From the NCBI RefSeq assembly GCF_013340285.1, contig NZ_BLVO01000016.1, positions 423,021-487,020 on the forward strand: a stretch of DNA of 64,000 nucleotides, in the 5' to 3' direction. Both the position numbers and the translations under genes were made by a program. Positions 15,792 to 27,200 of this stretch are shown piece by piece (position 1 is the first letter of the stretch; every line of letters starts with the position of its first letter). The DNA is from Desulfovibrio subterraneus. GTDB taxonomy: Bacteria; Desulfobacterota; Desulfovibrionia; Desulfovibrionales; Desulfovibrionaceae. Under the pieces are notes generated by a model that did not search any database, was not told where the DNA came from, and saw only the letters and a program-made list of their open reading frames with translations.

Positions 15792-16535
15792 TTACCTTTG
15801 TCCCAGTCGCTGCTTTATGCAGTCCGCAAGACCGGCCCAGTTTTCCTGCAGATAGAAATGGTTACCCGGAAAGAGGTGCAGGGAAAAATCAACTGTGGTC
15901 AGGGATTGCCATTCGGCAGCCTTTTCCTTGGTGAGAAAATCCTCTTCACCCAGAAATACGGTGATGGGTACGGGGATGGGCTTGATGGTTCCCTGCGGCT
16001 TCCATGAGGTGACGGCGGTGAAATCCGCATGCAGGACAGGCATGAGGTAGCTGCGGAATTCATCGGAAGAGGCCACACACTGCGGTATGCCGCCCATTTC
16101 TACCACATGCTCCCAAAGTTGCTCGGGCGAGAGTTCTTCAAACGACGGTTGGGCGCATGGCAGACCCGTGATGTCGGGCATGAACCGGGGGCTTTCGGGC
16201 GTAGCTGTTGCTGAGAGAAAAAGCCTTCTGGGCAGGGGCATGTTCCGCTCTGCGGCGCGCATGGCACAGAGAAAGGCGAGCAGGCCACCCATGCTGTGGC
16301 CGAAAATGGCATAGGGGGCGGCTTCGGCTTCAGGCCGTATGGCATCGAGCAGATCGTTGCACAGAGTGCTCATACTGGTGTGCAGGGGCTCGTTATGACG
16401 CCGTCCGCGGCCGGGAAGTTCCAGAGGGTGCAGGCGCAGGGTGTCCGGAAGAAAGGACCTGAGTTGTGTATAGTGGGCTGCACTTCCTCCGGCGTGGGGA
16501 ATGCAGAACAATGTTGCGGTCGTTTCTGGTGCCAT
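15792..16535 (-). CDS. Type II (editing) thioesterase
   Basis: 247 residues, an alpha/beta hydrolase of the GrsT/SrfAD class. N-terminal strand LFCIPHAGGSAAHYTQL, ELPGRGRR, nucleophile elbow YAIFGHSMGGLLAFLCA (catalytic Ser), acid in VFLGEEDFLT, and His in FPGNHFYL. It removes wrong acyl groups, such as acetyl from mis-primed arms, from carrier domains. This matters more than usual here, because three carrier domains must be loaded by partners in trans. It lies between the KamA-family gene and the phosphopantetheinyl transferase gene on the same strand. Confidence 0.92.
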   Translation of the reverse strand: MAPETTATLFCIPHAGGSAAHYTQLRSFLPDTLRLHPLELPGRGRRHNEPLHTSMSTLCNDLLDAIRPEAEAAPYAIFGHSMGGLLAFLCAMRAAERNMPLPRRLFLSATATPESPRFMPDITGLPCAQPSFEELSPEQLWEHVVEMGGIPQCVASSDEFRSYLMPVLHADFTAVTSWKPQGTIKPIPVPITVFLGEEDFLTKEKAAEWQSLTTVDFSLHLFPGNHFYLQENWAGLADCIKQRLGQR

Positions 16536-16605
16536 ATTCTATCCGTGTGTCCGGCAGGTTCGCCGGGAGTTGTCTATCTCAAGGGGGGGAGCGCCCATCG
16601 GGCCG

Positions 16606-17757
16606 CTACAGGGTTACCCAGCCCGCCTCGTCATCCAGTTCCTGCATGATGAGGCGCGATGCCTGTTCATCATGCCCCGAGCGGGCATGTATCTGCTTGA
16701 GCACGATCTTGCCGTCGATCATGCCGCAGATTTCAAGCTTACCCACGTCGTGCCCTATGATGTATTTGAAGCGCGTGCCGTAGCCGTTGAGATCGGCTCT
16801 GGCCCTGTCCACGATTGCTATACCCTGCTTCAGGGGAATCTGAAAATGGTGGCGCACGCGCGAAACCGGCATGCACTGGTAGAGATAATAGGGATTAACC
16901 CCTATGCCGAGCAGGCCGTTCATAAGATCCACAAGGTCGTGCGCGGTATCGTTCACACCCCGCAGCAGCACGGCCTGGTTGTTTATGGTGGCCCCGCATT
17001 TCCGTATGCGGCGTATGGCCTCGGCAGAGGTGGGGGTTATCTCGCGGGCGTGGTTAAAGTGGGTGGCCACATACAGGGGTTTATGATTGTTGAATTCCTG
17101 CAACAGATCGGTGAGGTCGTTTTCGAAAATGCGGACGGGAAAGGTGACGGGAACGCGCGAGCCGATGCGCACGAAATCAAGATGCTCGATTTCCGCCAGC
17201 GACATGAGCATGCGCCTGAGCACCGGAGTCGGCAGCATCAGCGGGTCGCCGCCGGAAAGAATGACGTTGGTGATTTCGGGGTGTCCGGCAATATATTCCA
17301 GTGCGCCGGTAAAATCCTTCAGCACCTGATCGCTGCGGCGGCCCACTATTCTTCTGCGGAAACAGTGGCGGCAGTACATGGCGCAGTATTCCGTAGCCAC
17401 CACAAGGGCCGTGTAATCGTACTTGTGCAGCACGCCGTTGCCCTTGTCGTGTTTGTCGTCACCGTAGGGATCGGTTGTGGTCTCGCCCATGGAGCCGACC
17501 ACGACCAGCTCTTCAGTGCTGGGAAAACACATCCTGCGGATGGGGTCTGCGGGGTCGTCCCTGTTGATGAGCCCAAGGTAGTATCTGGGAATATTGATGG
17601 GGTGTACTTCTACAACCCGCCTGAGTTCCTGCTCGTCTTCCGCACTGAAGACGGCATGTGCCTTGAGCTGATCAACGGTTGTCACGTTGTTGGAGAGTTC
17701 TTTTTTCCAATCTGTTCGTGTCCAGTCTGCCTGTGTCCAGTCTGTTTCCCCGTTCAT
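16606..17757 (-). CDS. KamA-family radical SAM 2,3-aminomutase-like enzyme
   Basis: I chose the ATG at 17755-17757, preceded by GGGAG, giving 383 residues; the frame extends upstream without a better site. The first part (NNVTTVDQLKAHAVFSAEDEQELRRVVEVHPINIPRYY) matches the KamA entry. The radical SAM cluster motif is CAMYCRHC (C-x3-C-x2-C), and NVILSGGDPLML and GATINNQAVLLRGVND follow. The PLP-binding lysine region of lysine 2,3-aminomutases normally reads PGGGGKIP; here it is IIGHDVGKLEICG, keeping the Lys in a different frame of residues. The family makes beta-lysine, beta-glutamate or beta-arginine. Beside NRPS genes, a role in supplying a beta-amino acid building block is likely. The zinc-binding tail of clostridial KamA is not seen. 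Confidence 0.78.
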   Translation of the reverse strand: MNGETDWTQADWTRTDWKKELSNNVTTVDQLKAHAVFSAEDEQELRRVVEVHPINIPRYYLGLINRDDPADPIRRMCFPSTEELVVVGSMGETTTDPYGDDKHDKGNGVLHKYDYTALVVATEYCAMYCRHCFRRRIVGRRSDQVLKDFTGALEYIAGHPEITNVILSGGDPLMLPTPVLRRMLMSLAEIEHLDFVRIGSRVPVTFPVRIFENDLTDLLQEFNNHKPLYVATHFNHAREITPTSAEAIRRIRKCGATINNQAVLLRGVNDTAHDLVDLMNGLLGIGVNPYYLYQCMPVSRVRHHFQIPLKQGIAIVDRARADLNGYGTRFKYIIGHDVGKLEICGMIDGKIVLKQIHARSGHDEQASRLIMQELDDEAGWVTL

Positions 17758-18233
17758 TCTGGTGGGCTCCCTTTGTCCGGATTGCTGCCCCGTATGTCTT
17801 GCAGGTATCTCATGCCTAACATTCAAACACGGTACAATTATAGGAACAAGCCGCAGTTGCATAGAGGTTTTCAAGGAAAACGAGGGCATTTTGAAATACA
17901 AGTCAGATCGTTGCCTTTCTTAATAACTGTAAGAAACGGCTGTACAGGTGAAACTTGCGAACTTCTGAACCGTCAGGCAAGGCACTTTTTCCGGTTGAGA
18001 GTGTTACTGCAGGCGTTTTTGTCGTTATTTGCCGTGCCGCCGATGGAGTATGGCGCACACCGTTATATATAATGGCGGCGGTTGCACAGGGTAATTTCCT
18101 TACAAACAATAGTATGTCTTATTATGATGGTGGCTGCGTGCAAGGTCTACGTTTTACTACATTCCGTTTACTGCAAGTTGAACTTGCGAAGCTTTTGTGA
18201 GTGGGATAGTCCAGCATGGTAGCGAGGTTATCC
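17758..18233. promoter_or_regulatory. Divergent control region between kamA-like gene and NRPS gene
   Basis: 476 bp, clearly AT-richer than either side, separating the minus-strand kamA-thioesterase-PPTase unit from the plus-strand synthetase unit. It must hold promoters for both. I note a TATATATAATGG stretch with TATAAT at 18068-18073 but no matching -35. A 10-base direct repeat AACTTGCGAA occurs at 17952-17961 and 18181-18190 and could be a regulator site. The NRPS start is set at 18234 because GAGG lies 6 bases before it; an ATG at 18216 has only a weak site. Confidence 0.45.
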
Positions 18234-21200
18234 ATGAAAGACATTGAGTTGGATGGAGATTTGGCAGTATTGATTCCTTTTACCAGCGGGCAGAAGGAGT
18301 TGTGGTTGTCATGCCAGGCGTCGCTTTCCGGCTATTCGGAAGTAGTGAACCTTGCCCGCTTCAGGGTGGGGTGCCTTGCTTCTCCTGACCTTCTGCGTCA
18401 GGCGGTGCGCTTTGCCCTGCGGCACACCCCTCTTCTTAATGCATCGATAATCACGCACGGGGCAGAACCCTATTTTGCAGCGGGTACTGGTCTGGAGCCG
18501 GATGTGCGCTTTCTTGATTTCAGCAAGCATGAAAATCCGGAACGCGCTGTAAAGGAATACCTCACCGTGTTCTTCGAAGAGCCGGTGGATAGCGACTGCC
18601 TCATCCGCTACGCGCTTATACATACCGGTAAAAACGAGAGCACACTGGCTTTTAAAAGTTCCCATATCGTCATGGACGGTTTGGGATCTTTTTTTCATGC
18701 GGCCTTTCTGGCTGATATCTACCACGCACTGGCGCAGGGGCAGGAGCCGGATTTCGGTGAACCCTGTGCCTTTGACGAGGTATACCGCAAAGAGTGCGCG
18801 CACCGTGAATCATCCCGTTTTGAAAAAGACATGGCGTACTGGCGGGCGCATCTGGAAAGGCTGCCGGAAAAACGCATTTTCAGGGCTCGTCCGGGCTACC
18901 CCGACATGCTCGGGAATACCCGTTTCGACAAATATGCCTTCAGTGACGAAACATCATCCCGCATAGAACGTTACCTTGCCGATAACAGCCTGACACCCAA
19001 CGTCTATTTTACTGCGCTGCATGCTCTTGTGGTTTCCTTCATGACCGGGGAGAAGGAAATAGTCATCCAGACGCCGGTTGCATATGGCGAGCGCAAGGTA
19101 CCGGCCAGACGGCAGGGCTCGCAGATTGCCATGCCTCCCGTTCTGGCAGATCTGCGCAAGCACGAAACCTTCGGGGAGCTGTGCGCCGACATTGTTGCCC
19201 AGAACGGCCAGTTTTACAGGCACATTCTTACGCCGTATCAGCTGGCGATGCGGGAACTCCCCCACAAGAATCTATCGTTCGTGGCAGATACCTTTACCAA
19301 TTTTCTGCCCGGCACGCCCAAGGGCAGCCCCTCGTTTCCCATACTGGAAGCGTTTCAGTGGCATAGTGAAAAGGAGCCCACTCTCTTCGGCGGCATGATC
19401 ATGCGCGAGACGGAGACCGGCCGTTTTTCCATAACCGTGCGCAGTTGCCGCAACCACTTCAGCAGGCAGGATGCGGAACGCTATGTGCGCAGGCTTGAAC
19501 TGCTGACAGAGCAGCTGGCCGCCGGAGTGGAAGTGCCGCAGCTCACCTACCTGCTGGAAGAAGAGGCGCGGGAGCTGGCCGTGTGGCAGCGGGGCGAGCG
19601 GCGTGACTATGCCGTAGCAACCATGCACGACCTTTTTGATGCCGTTGCCGGACGGTTTGCGCGGCACCCTGCCGTGCGGGATGAACAGGGCTCCGTGCTG
19701 GCCTATGCGGATGTGCAGGAATATTCCCGCATGTGCGCCGCGTGGCTGGCAGATAACGGCGTAACGCCGGGCGACGTGGTCGCCGTCATGGCCGGGCGGT
19801 GTATCAACCTGCCGGAAATAGTGCTCGGCATACTGCGTTGCGGGGCCGTGTATCTGCCGGTGGATCCCAAGGCATCGGAAGATCGTCTTTCCTACATTCT
19901 GGCAGATGCCGGTGCCGTGTTCACCGTGGACCCTGCCGACCTTTCCTACAGGACTGTGCCGCAGGCGGGCAGTTCGCCAGAAATGACATGGCAGGCTCCG
20001 GCCGTATCGCCTGAAAGCCCTGCCTATCTCATCTACACATCCGGCTCGACCGGTCGGCCCAAGGGGGTTGTCGCCCCCCACGCCGGCTTCGTGAACATGA
20101 TTCAGGGGCAGATGGAAACCTTCGGCATAACGGATGTGGACCGTGTGCTGCAGTTTGCCCCGCTCATTTTCGATGCCTCGCTTTCCGAGATGTTCATGGC
20201 TTTGCACGCGGGTGCCTGCCTGTATCCGGTCAGCGATGCCAGCCGCAACGAGCCGTGGGGGCTGCGGCAGTATATGGCGGATAACAGAATCAGCGTTGTC
20301 ACCTTTCCTCCGTCATATCTGCACCTCTTCGACAGGGAATTCTTCCCCGGCCTGCGGGTGCTCATCACCGCCGGAGAACCGCCCGTTGCAGCGGATGCGC
20401 TGCACCATGCAGCCACGCTGGACTATTTCAATGCCTACGGTCCCACGGAAGCATGCGTCTGCGCTTCCATGAAGCGGGTTGCGCCTGATGAGCCTCTGCC
20501 CATCACGTCCGGCCGCCCCATTCCCAACGGCACGGCATACGTTCTTGATGCCGAAGGCCGCGCGCTGCCTGCGGGCATGGTGGGAGAACTCTGGATAGGC
20601 GGTGCGGGCGTTGCCCTTGGCTATCACGGCAATGCCGAGCTTACCGGAGCGCGCTTCCGCCCTTTGCCGGAGCTTGGCGAACCGCGCGCCTATGCCACGG
20701 GCGACCTTGCGCTCTGGTCTGTGCAAGGCGAGATAGTGCTGGTTGGCCGCGCAGATGATCAGGTGAAGATCAGAGGCAACAGGGTGGAGCTTGGCGAGGC
20801 GGCATTCCTGCTGGAACGCTGCCCCGGAGTGAGTCAGGCTGCGGTTCTGGTTGTGCGCGATGCCTCGGACCAGCCCGCGCTGGCCGCATTTCTGGTGCTG
20901 CATGCGGGAAGCACCGCAGAGACGGTGGTTGCGTGGTGCCGTGAGAACCTGCCCGCCTACATGATTCCTTCTTTCTGGCATGAAGTGCCGGCCATGCCCA
21001 TGACGCCGACAGGCAAGGTGGACCGCAACGCACTGAAAAAACAGCTCAAGGTTTCCCGTGCCGATTCCGCACAGCAGGAGCTGGACCCGCAGCTGCGCGC
21101 CTTGTGCGATCAGGCGCTGGGCGTTGCCTGCCGTCCCGAGGTGAGCTTTTTCGATCAGGGGGGCAACAGCCTCACAGCCATGGGGTTGCTGCATGCCATC

Positions 21201-24200
21201 CGCACCACCTTTACCGTGGATATTGCCTTCCGCCAGTTTGTGACCTGCGACACCCTGTACGCCTTGCAGACCATGGTCAGGGAGGCTGTTCCGCAGGGGC
21301 CCACAGGCGGGACCGATGAAGCGGGACTCAGCAGCCCCCAGTTTCGGGTCTGGGCGTATCAGCAGGCCAACTACGGCTCCATTGATTACAACATGCCCCT
21401 CATACTGGATATTCGCGGCGAACAGGCGGCGGCGTTTCTTGATGCCTTCCGTCAGGCCGTGAACGGGCAGGAGCTGCTTTGCTGTACCATAGCAGGTGAT
21501 GTTGACCGTCCGCGGTTTGTCCGCAGCGGCAGGTCTGTTCCCCTGCATATGACGGATTTTGCCGATGCGGAATCCGCCATGCGCCATTTTGACGGTCGCA
21601 TCCACATTCCCTTTGATCTGCGCGCGGAATTGCCTGTGCGTCTGGAAGCGGCAAGGCTGCCCGGCAATACCTTTCTGCTGCTGGTGCTCATGCACCACAT
21701 CGTCGGGGACGGGGAGAGTCTGGAACTGTTGCAGGACAATGCACTGCGGATTCTGCACGGCGAAACGCCCGCGAAGGGGCAGCTGTCCACACAGGTCGCG
21801 TTTTGCCGCAGGGAAGAAGAGTATCGCCGGTCGGATGCGCACAAGGCCGACAAGGCCTACTGGGAAGGGATGTCCGGCGAGACTGCCGCACTTCCCTTTG
21901 TGCGGAACCGTTCCGGCGCCATGGTCGGCCTGCCCGTGCCTGCAGCCCTTATGGAAGGACTGGATGGTTTCGCCAGAAGAACCGGTACCGGCGTGCTGGC
22001 GGTATTCACCTCACTGGTGGCGCGTTTTCTTTGCTCCCGCTACGGAGTCGATTCCCTGCGGATAGGCATTCCTGTGGGCTTGCGGGAAACACAGGAAGAA
22101 TTTCGTACCTCCGGATTCTTTGTGAACACGGTGCCGTTGCTGATTCGATCCGGCAGGGCGGACGAGGGGTCGGATATCGAGGCGGTCGTCAGGGATGTGG
22201 CAGGCCAGCTCAGGGATGGTGTGGCGCGCAGCCGCTATTGCCCCATTATGCCGATGCCCGAGGTGCTGGTCACGCAGGTGCATCAGGAAGACAGAGTGGA
22301 ACCGGGCCTCAGCCTGCGGCAGAAGGAACCCCGGCTCCGTGCCAGCAAATTTTCCGCCAGCTTCATCCTGCGGACGGGGGTGCATGCCGGAGTCTTTCTT
22401 GAGCACGACATGGGGAGCATTCCCGATGGAGACTCTCTGCTGCGGCAGTTGCTGGAGGCGATGGCAGAATATTTGGCAGACCATCTGAAAGATCATCTGG
22501 CAGACCATCTGAAAGACCAACTGGCAGACTGTCAGGCAGATCATTTGGCATTCAACGGCAATGCCGGAACGCCCCTTTCGCCCGTGGAAGCACTGGCCGG
22601 AATATGGCAGGAGGTGCTCCATTCCGCACCCGAGGCGCAGAGCGACTTCTTCCGCTACGGCGGAGACTCCATAAAGGCCATTCAGATTACCGGCAGTCTG
22701 CTCCGTCAGGGCATTACGGGCCTTGCGGCTGCGGATTTTCTGCGCACACCGAATTTCGGAGACCTCTGCGCGCTGCTGGAGCGTGCCGGTGAATTGGCTA
22801 CGGCAGGTACAGTCGACTCACCAGACAAGGTCGCATACCGGCAGCCGCAGGCAGGCAGCCTGATTCCGCTTCTTCCCATTCAGCATGCGCTCGTGCACGG
22901 GCATCCCGAGCACTGGAAGCACTATTTCATGGCGCTGCCTCTGGCGCTTGAGGCCGGAGTTACCCGCGAGGGTATCCAAGCGTGGCTGGCCTCGCTCCCT
23001 GAGCGGTTCGAGTCGCTGCGGCTTGCCTTTTCTCCGGACGGGGCGCGTCTGCTGCCTGTCCCGCAAACCGTATGCCTGCATGAAGGGTTTACTCCGGCGG
23101 CGGACAGCCTGAGCCTGTTCAGGGCCATGGCCCGTGCTGTTTTTGCAGGGCTTGATCCCGAGGCGGGCAGAACCTTCGGGGCTGCATTGGCAGAACAGGA
23201 CGGCGAACGGTTCCTTTTGCTGGCAGGGCACCATCTGGTGCTTGATGTCATCTCCCTCGATATTCTCCGTCGTGACCTGCTCGCCCATTGTCAGGGCGGG
23301 GAAAGGGCAGGAGAGCGCTTCGGCATGGCCACCAGAGCCGTGGAAATGGACCGGCTGGTCGCGGAGGGCAGCTTCCCTTCTGAAGAAGAGCGCCTTTTCT
23401 GGGAATCCGTGTGCGATACGCCGCACGGCACGCTTGCCGGTCTGCTGAACGGCCCGGATGCCGGCAACACAGATGATGGTCGGCCCCCCCAGGGGCAAGA
23501 TCTTGGTGCTGACAGGCAAGGTCGCGGCGCTGGCGACCGCATCTATCTTACAAGGTCGCTTTCCGGCTTCCGGTCTGACTACTCGCAGTCACCGCTTTCG
23601 GATATTCTGGCAGCATTGTCCTGCGCCCTGCATGGGCAGGGACAGGGGCAGACACAGACTCAGACACAGACACGGCCGGTATTTGTCACACTGGAAAGTC
23701 ACGGGCGCGATGCCCTGCTGCCTGGGTTTGACGCCTCCCTGAGCCTTGGCTGGTTCACGGCGCTTTGCCCGATGCCGATTGTGCCTTCCGTCAGTGTCCA
23801 TGAGGCGCGCAAGGGCGTGCAGCCGTGGATAAAGGAGCACTTTACCGCCCGCAACAGCAACGCCTACGGCTATCTGCGCCTGAAAGATCCGGCCCGGTTT
23901 GCGGTAGATGCCCGTATCTGCCTCAACTATCTGGGCACGGTTGCCTCCGGCACGGGCAGCAAGGCAACCACGCAGATGTCTCTGGCCGTGCCCGGAGCCA
24001 TTTCCGAACTGCTGCACCCGGACTTTGTACCGGACAGCCCGCTGGAACTGAGCGCGTATTTTGACGAGGCAGGCACCTTGCATCTGGGCGCTTATTTCAG
24101 TCCCTGCGACCTCTCGCAGGAGTGGGTAGATGGCCTTATGGGCAGGATGACCGAGGCGCTGGCATCGCTTCCGGCATACAGCCCGCCCGTGTCTGCCGGG

Positions 24201-27200
24201 GTGCAGGCGAGGATAGGTGAGCTGTGCCGTTGCACACCTGAAGAGATAGAGGCCATCCGCCTGCCGGATGTCTGCCACGAGCCCATGCTGTATCAGGCGC
24301 TGACGCCCGATCAGGGCAGCTACACGCAGCAGGTGAGCTTTCATCTTCGGGGAGACGTGCAGGACTTTCTGCTCCTTTCGGCATGGAACAGGGTAGTGGA
24401 TCGTCACGAAAGTCTGCGTTCCCTCTACCCCATGCCCCATGCAGGCGAGTTTTACCGCGTGGTGATGCGTCACGGCAGGCTGGGCGCGGAATATCACGAC
24501 CTTTCGCATTTGCCCGCGCCCATGGCCGCTGAAAGCATGGCCCGCCTGCTGCTGGAACAGCGGGAACGGGGCTTCGACCTTGCCGCAGGCCCCCTGCTCA
24601 GGTCGCAGCTGTTCCGGCTTGATGCGGACCGTGTTGTGGTGAGCTGGTGTTTCCATCATCTGCTCATGGACGGCTGGTGCATAGGCATTCTCATGCATGA
24701 GCTGCTGAGCGAGCATGCCCGTTTGGCCGGACGTCCGATCGGACGTTCGGCCGAGGCACTGCCCCCTGCGGTGCCGCTGGCAGAATACGGCCGCTGGCGC
24801 ACCCTGTTTGATGAAGAGGCCGCGCGGGCCTACTGGTCTTCCCTTCTTGATGGATTTGTCCCCCTGACAGGGATTGCGGAAGGCTATTCCGCGCAGGATG
24901 CGGGCGAGCCTGAAACTTTGGAACGGGATATTGATGCTTCCCTCACCGCCGCCTTGCAGGAGGCCGCCGCCGCGGCATCCATAACGCTGCCCGTGCTGGT
25001 GCAGAGCGTGTGGGCGTTGCTGCTCGGTGTGGAAAACGGGTACCGCCGCGACGTGGTGTTCGGTCTGGTCACATCCGGCCGTCCGGCGGAAGTGCCGGGA
25101 ATAGACCGTGCCGTGGGTCTGTTCATCCAGACGCTGCCCTTGCGGGTTCGCTGGTCTGAGGACGCCATGTTTGCCGACGTGCTCGCGGACGTGAAGGAAC
25201 AGAGCCTGCAACAGATGCGGCACGGGTATCTGCCGCTGGCAGAGATGGGCAGGAATCTGCTCGATCATCTCATGGTGTTCGAGAACTACCCCTTCGACCC
25301 GGTGCTCGACGGGGGCAGGCTGGAAATGCTGAAGGTGGAAGGATATGAGAAAATTCCCTATCCACTCGGCATTTCAGTCATTCCTGGAGCAAGTCTGCGG
25401 TTCAGGTTCCTGTATGATCCCGGCAGCATGAGCGCTGAACGTGTTCAGGCCTTGCAGGAGCGCTTGTTTGCCGCGCTGCAGCGTGTGGCAGCCTCGCTTG
25501 AAATACCCTGCGGTGCTCTGGAAGCCTGCATTCGTGACGGTGCCGCCCTGCCCGTATCGGAGAAGGCAGCCGAAAGCTTTGCGGGCCATGCTGTATCGGT
25601 TCAGCCGGTTGCGGAGGCTCCTGAATGCGGAGCCGGAGCCGATATCGAGTCCGTGGTGATGGAAAGCTATGCCGCCGTGCTGGACTGCCCGATCGCTTCA
25701 GCGGAAGAAGACTTCTTCCTGCTGGGTGGTAACAGTCTGCTGGCCATGCGTCTGCTGGCGCAGTTGTCCAAACAGTTGTCCGTCAAAGTCTCCGTGGGTG
25801 ATATTCTGACCTTCTGCACTCCCCGCAGTCTGGCGGCGCATATAGCGTCCGTCAAAGATCAGGAAGCCTCTGTTGCCGCCCGCATCCCCCTGCTGCCGGA
25901 ACGGGATGTATATCCGCTTTCCTCCAGCCAGCAGCGCATGTGGTTTTTGCAGCGGCTGCACGAGGATGGCCGGGTATACCTTATTCCCTTTGCCGCCCGC
26001 CTTTTTGCCCCCGTTGACCGCGCCGTATTGCAGCAGGCGCTTTTGCTGGTCGAGGAACGGCATTCCGCGCTGCGCCTGCGGGTGTCCGCAGATACGCCCG
26101 AGCAGAGATTTGCGGCTTCTGGCAGCCTGCAGCTCGAATATCATGAATTGCCGGATGCCGGAGCCTGTGTGCAGGCTGCCCGCGTGGTGTTGCCCATGGC
26201 GTTCGGCTTTGACAATCCCCTTGTCCGCGTTGCCCTGTACCAGTCGCCGGAAGGTACGTCAGTTCTTGCGTTCTGCTTTCACCACATCATTTTCGACGGC
26301 TGGTCGTCCGAGGTGTTCCTGCGCGATCTGAACCGTGCCTATGAGGCGGTCATGAACGGAAGCACTCCGGCATGGGAACCGCTGGATATTGATTACGTCA
26401 GCTATGCGGAATGGGGGGCAACGCAGGAATCCCCTGATTTTGCGGCCATGCGGCAGGACCTGCTGCCCTTACCCGAGCGCCTGCCCCTGCCGCTGGATAT
26501 GCCCAGACCGGCCGTGCAGGATTATGCGGGCGGGGTGCATGTCTTTGCCCTGCGTCCCGAGCAGGTGCAGGGACTCCGGCGCTATGTGGCGGAGCAGGGG
26601 TGCACGCTGTTCCCTGCGCTGCTCGCGCTGGTAAAGGTGTTTTTGTTCCGTCACACCGGGCAGCCGGATATCGTGATCGGCTGCACCGCCGCGAACAGGG
26701 AGCACGATCAGGTGCAGAACATGATCGGCCTGTTCGTGAACACGCTGGCCGTGCGCACCATGCTGGATGCGCAGCGCGACTTCACCACCCTTGTGCATCA
26801 GGAGCAGGCTGTGCTGCAGCGCGCCCTTGCCGCGCAATCATACCCCTTTGAAAAGGTCATTGACGTGCTGGGGGTGGAGAGAAACCTTTCCCGCAATCCG
26901 CTCTTTGACGTGTTTGTGGCGCTGGAGGATGCATCGTGGGCCGTGTATGACCGCGACCCTCTGCGCATGGAGGCGGTGTCCGTACCGCACAACACGAGCA
27001 AGTTCGACCTCAGTCTCTATTTCAGGGAAACAGCTCCGGACTGCTTTGAGGTGCATCTGGAATACTGCACGGAGCTGTTCAGGGAGGATACCATCCGTGC
27101 CATGGGCGAGCGTCTGAGCGTTCTGCTTGATGACGTGCTGCAACGGCCCGCAGCCCCCCTGCATGCGCTTGCCGTCATGCCGGAACGGGAAACGGCCCTG

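Noticed and set aside
18068-18073. TATAAT as the NRPS promoter -10
   Set aside because: No acceptable -35 at 16-18 bases on the plus strand; kept only as a note in the intergenic entry.
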